A stretch of DNA of 64,000 nucleotides from Holacanthus passer. Its lineage: Eukaryota > Chordata > Actinopteri > Pomacanthidae. Where the stretch lies: positions 1,302,001-1,366,000 of the forward strand of contig JAFREQ010000045.1 in the NCBI GenBank assembly GCA_025331565.1. The letters run 5' to 3'. A model generated the notes under the pieces. That model made no database searches. It was not told where the DNA came from and worked only from the letters and a program-made list of their open reading frames with translations. Shown here piece after piece: positions 62,429-64,000 of the stretch; the stretch's first letter is position 1; each line of letters begins with the position of its first letter. Made by a program: the position numbers and the translations under genes.

Positions 62429-63547
62429 AGAGTCAGGATTGGGGTTTGCAGGGGAGCTGAGGAGAAAGCGGGGCATTCCACTGGTCGGACAAATATTCAC
62501 AAGTCCAAGCCACTGAAGCGTGTCTGACCGGTCTTTTGTGTTCCACAAGGCAGGCCACAGTTCCAAAGCAGCAATTAAAAGCAGGACCTTTTCACCCATA
62601 ATCCCTCTGACCTGGACGCCCACACCCAATCCTGCAGATGTTCCCGTCTCTGCTTTCGCCTTTCGTGTTGCTCATTTTCGCCCTGTCCAACTCTACAAAT
62701 TCACCAACACAGAGACACAAACATCTGTGTTCACGTCAAGACATTATTACATTGGAAAGAATGCTTGTTAATGTGAGTTTTTCTGTGTTTATCCTTTTGC
62801 GTAAAATGATCTTCGGACAGAGATCCCAGTTCCCTTAAGAATAAGTTTGAGTGTCGTGTCATTTTCATTCAGCACTTTTAACCTTCACTGAAGTAAACAA
62901 ACACTGATGTACTTATGAGCAAGAGGCAGATTCTTTTACATACATTTTCATGAGACAGCACAGAAATATTAGCATCAGTGGTGTGTCACAGAGGCTTGGC
63001 ACAAAAGTAGGAATTACAACTAGGCATAGGTTGCTGTTGTTAACCAAAATAAATGTTAATTTCATATTAATGTCTTTCCCATGAAATGTCTGTCCTACAC
63101 CCAATTAGAGAAGAGAGAAAGAGGGTGTATCTTTATTTGTGCTCAACTGTAATCCTTCCACACAGAAAGGGAGGCGATTAAACAGGTTTAAAATACCACA
63201 ATTCAGATGGTTCCCTCAGAAAAAAAAACATTCTTATTTTATAAGCACATTAAGCAAATCAATTTAACATAAATTATACGCCTTGGTGACAAAGGCACTG
63301 AGTTGAAAGTCATCTGCAAATTGTACACATCAAAGTGAAACACTAAAATAAACTTTTGCCTTTGATGGAAAAAATTCCGTTTTTTTCCTTCATGCAAGCT
63401 TAAACGACTGCTAACGCTATCAAAAAAATCACTGCCTTTTGTTATTTAAAGGCTACATCTTTACAAGCTTAATTCTATGAAAGTGCTTTAGGTGAACCTC
63501 CAACTCCACTGCACTCTGTCATTAGGAACACATTTGCAAATGCATGT

Positions 63548-63549
<2 letters not shown>

Positions 63550-63579
<30 letters not shown>
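63550..63579. repeat. (CA)n microsatellite
   Basis: About 15 CA units. Confidence 0.95.
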
Positions 63580-63580
<1 letters not shown>

Positions 63581-63629
63581 AGAAACTGGGGGACATTTTT
63601 ATATAAACTCTTGAAGTGTCTTCTTAGAT

Positions 63630-63800
63630 TTGGCAACCCCCCCTCACAGACGGGGTACTGTATTTGTGTTCATTTCATTAGGGCGACTGTTCAGTGTCGA
63701 GGGCCCCCTGAGGGGGGAGACTGGCAGCGCCGCAGCATTCATCATCATTACATCAGCGACCACCGAGATCTGCTATCTTAGGCTTATCAACACCGCACAA
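63630..63800. promoter_or_regulatory. candidate regulatory block, intron 1 or upstream
   Basis: Unique, moderately GC-rich stretch with CATTTCATTAGGG and CATCATTACATC, and GACCACCGA at 63758-63766, one mismatch from the GLI consensus GACCACCCA. Motif-level evidence only. Confidence 0.3.
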
Positions 63801-63928
63801 ACGCACCACAGCGCAGCGAGTTAGAGGGGAGGGGAGAGATGGGAGATGGAGACGATTGAGGGAGATTGTGAGCAAAAGTGGGATAAGAGGGGGAGAAAAT
63901 GAATGGAGAAAGGGAGGAGCATGAGAAT

Positions 63929-63948
63929 GTGTGTGTGTGTGTGTGTGT
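63929..63948. repeat. (GT)n microsatellite
   Basis: About 10 GT units. Confidence 0.9.
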
Positions 63949-64000
63949 TCATGTATGAGTGCATGCATGTGTGTGCACCTCAGTGTGCTCCTGCATGCCT

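Larger units (their letters stand above)
59882..64000 (-). other. gli3: gli3 intron 1, 3' part
   Basis: This is the sequence upstream of the exon 2 acceptor, whose pyrimidine tract is at 59884-59900. It contains a hexamer repeat (60257-60284), a non-autonomous transposon (61782-62428), CA/GT microsatellites (63550-63579, 63929-63948) and candidate regulatory blocks (60800-60935, 63630-63800). No CpG-island-like promoter and no obvious first exon are seen, so the assignment to intron 1 is inference from the position of exon 2. Confidence 0.7.

Noticed and set aside
59882..64000. Search for the non-coding first exon and promoter
   Set aside because: No CpG-rich promoter-like segment or convincing donor-linked leader could be identified by eye.
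1..64000. tRNA, rRNA, CRISPR arrays, bacterial or viral gene clusters
   Set aside because: No cloverleaf with promoter boxes, no regularly spaced direct repeats and no compact gene clusters were seen; the window is ordinary vertebrate intronic DNA around gli3 exons.

Overview
This window is vertebrate nuclear DNA, almost certainly from a ray-finned fish. There is no operon-like gene packing. The only convincing coding sequence is a set of short exons flanked by GT/AG splice sites. Dinucleotide microsatellites are frequent, and several dispersed repeats resemble families common in teleost genomes. All the exons lie on the minus strand and together encode the N-terminal third of a GLI-family zinc-finger transcription factor, best matched to Gli3. 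The fish origin and the compact introns (about 58 kb for what is a much longer stretch in mammals) suggest a percomorph-type teleost; that last point is inference.

Layout, in gene order from right to left: part of intron 1 (59882-64000); exon 2 with the start codon (59708-59881); intron 2 (17.6 kb); exon 3 (41888-42133); intron 3 (14.2 kb); exon 4 (27556-27661); intron 4 (16.5 kb); exon 5 (10832-11037); intron 5 (3.2 kb); exon 6 (7424-7585); intron 6 (3.6 kb); exon 7 (3641-3842); intron 7 (1.6 kb); exon 8 (1849-2068); and the start of intron 8 (1-1848). Exon numbers assume one non-coding first exon, as in mammalian GLI3. The splice phases join without conflict and give 1275 coding bases, exactly 425 codons. 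The five zinc fingers, the processing region and the activator domain are not here and should lie beyond position 1. The promoter and exon 1 should lie beyond position 64000 or went unrecognised.

Gli3 is a transcriptional effector of Hedgehog signalling. The encoded part is the repressor half, including the SUFU-binding SYGHL motif in exon 7 (residues 342-346). The rest of the window is intron. Several intronic blocks are free of obvious repeats, rich in homeodomain-type TAAT cores, and look like the conserved developmental enhancers known from GLI3 introns of other vertebrates; conservation could not be tested here. Repeats include three diverged copies of one dispersed MITE-like family, a 0.65-kb non-autonomous DNA transposon with terminal inverted repeats, two short retroelement-tail-like sequences and many microsatellites. 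I found no RNA gene, CRISPR array, prokaryotic system or second protein-coding gene.
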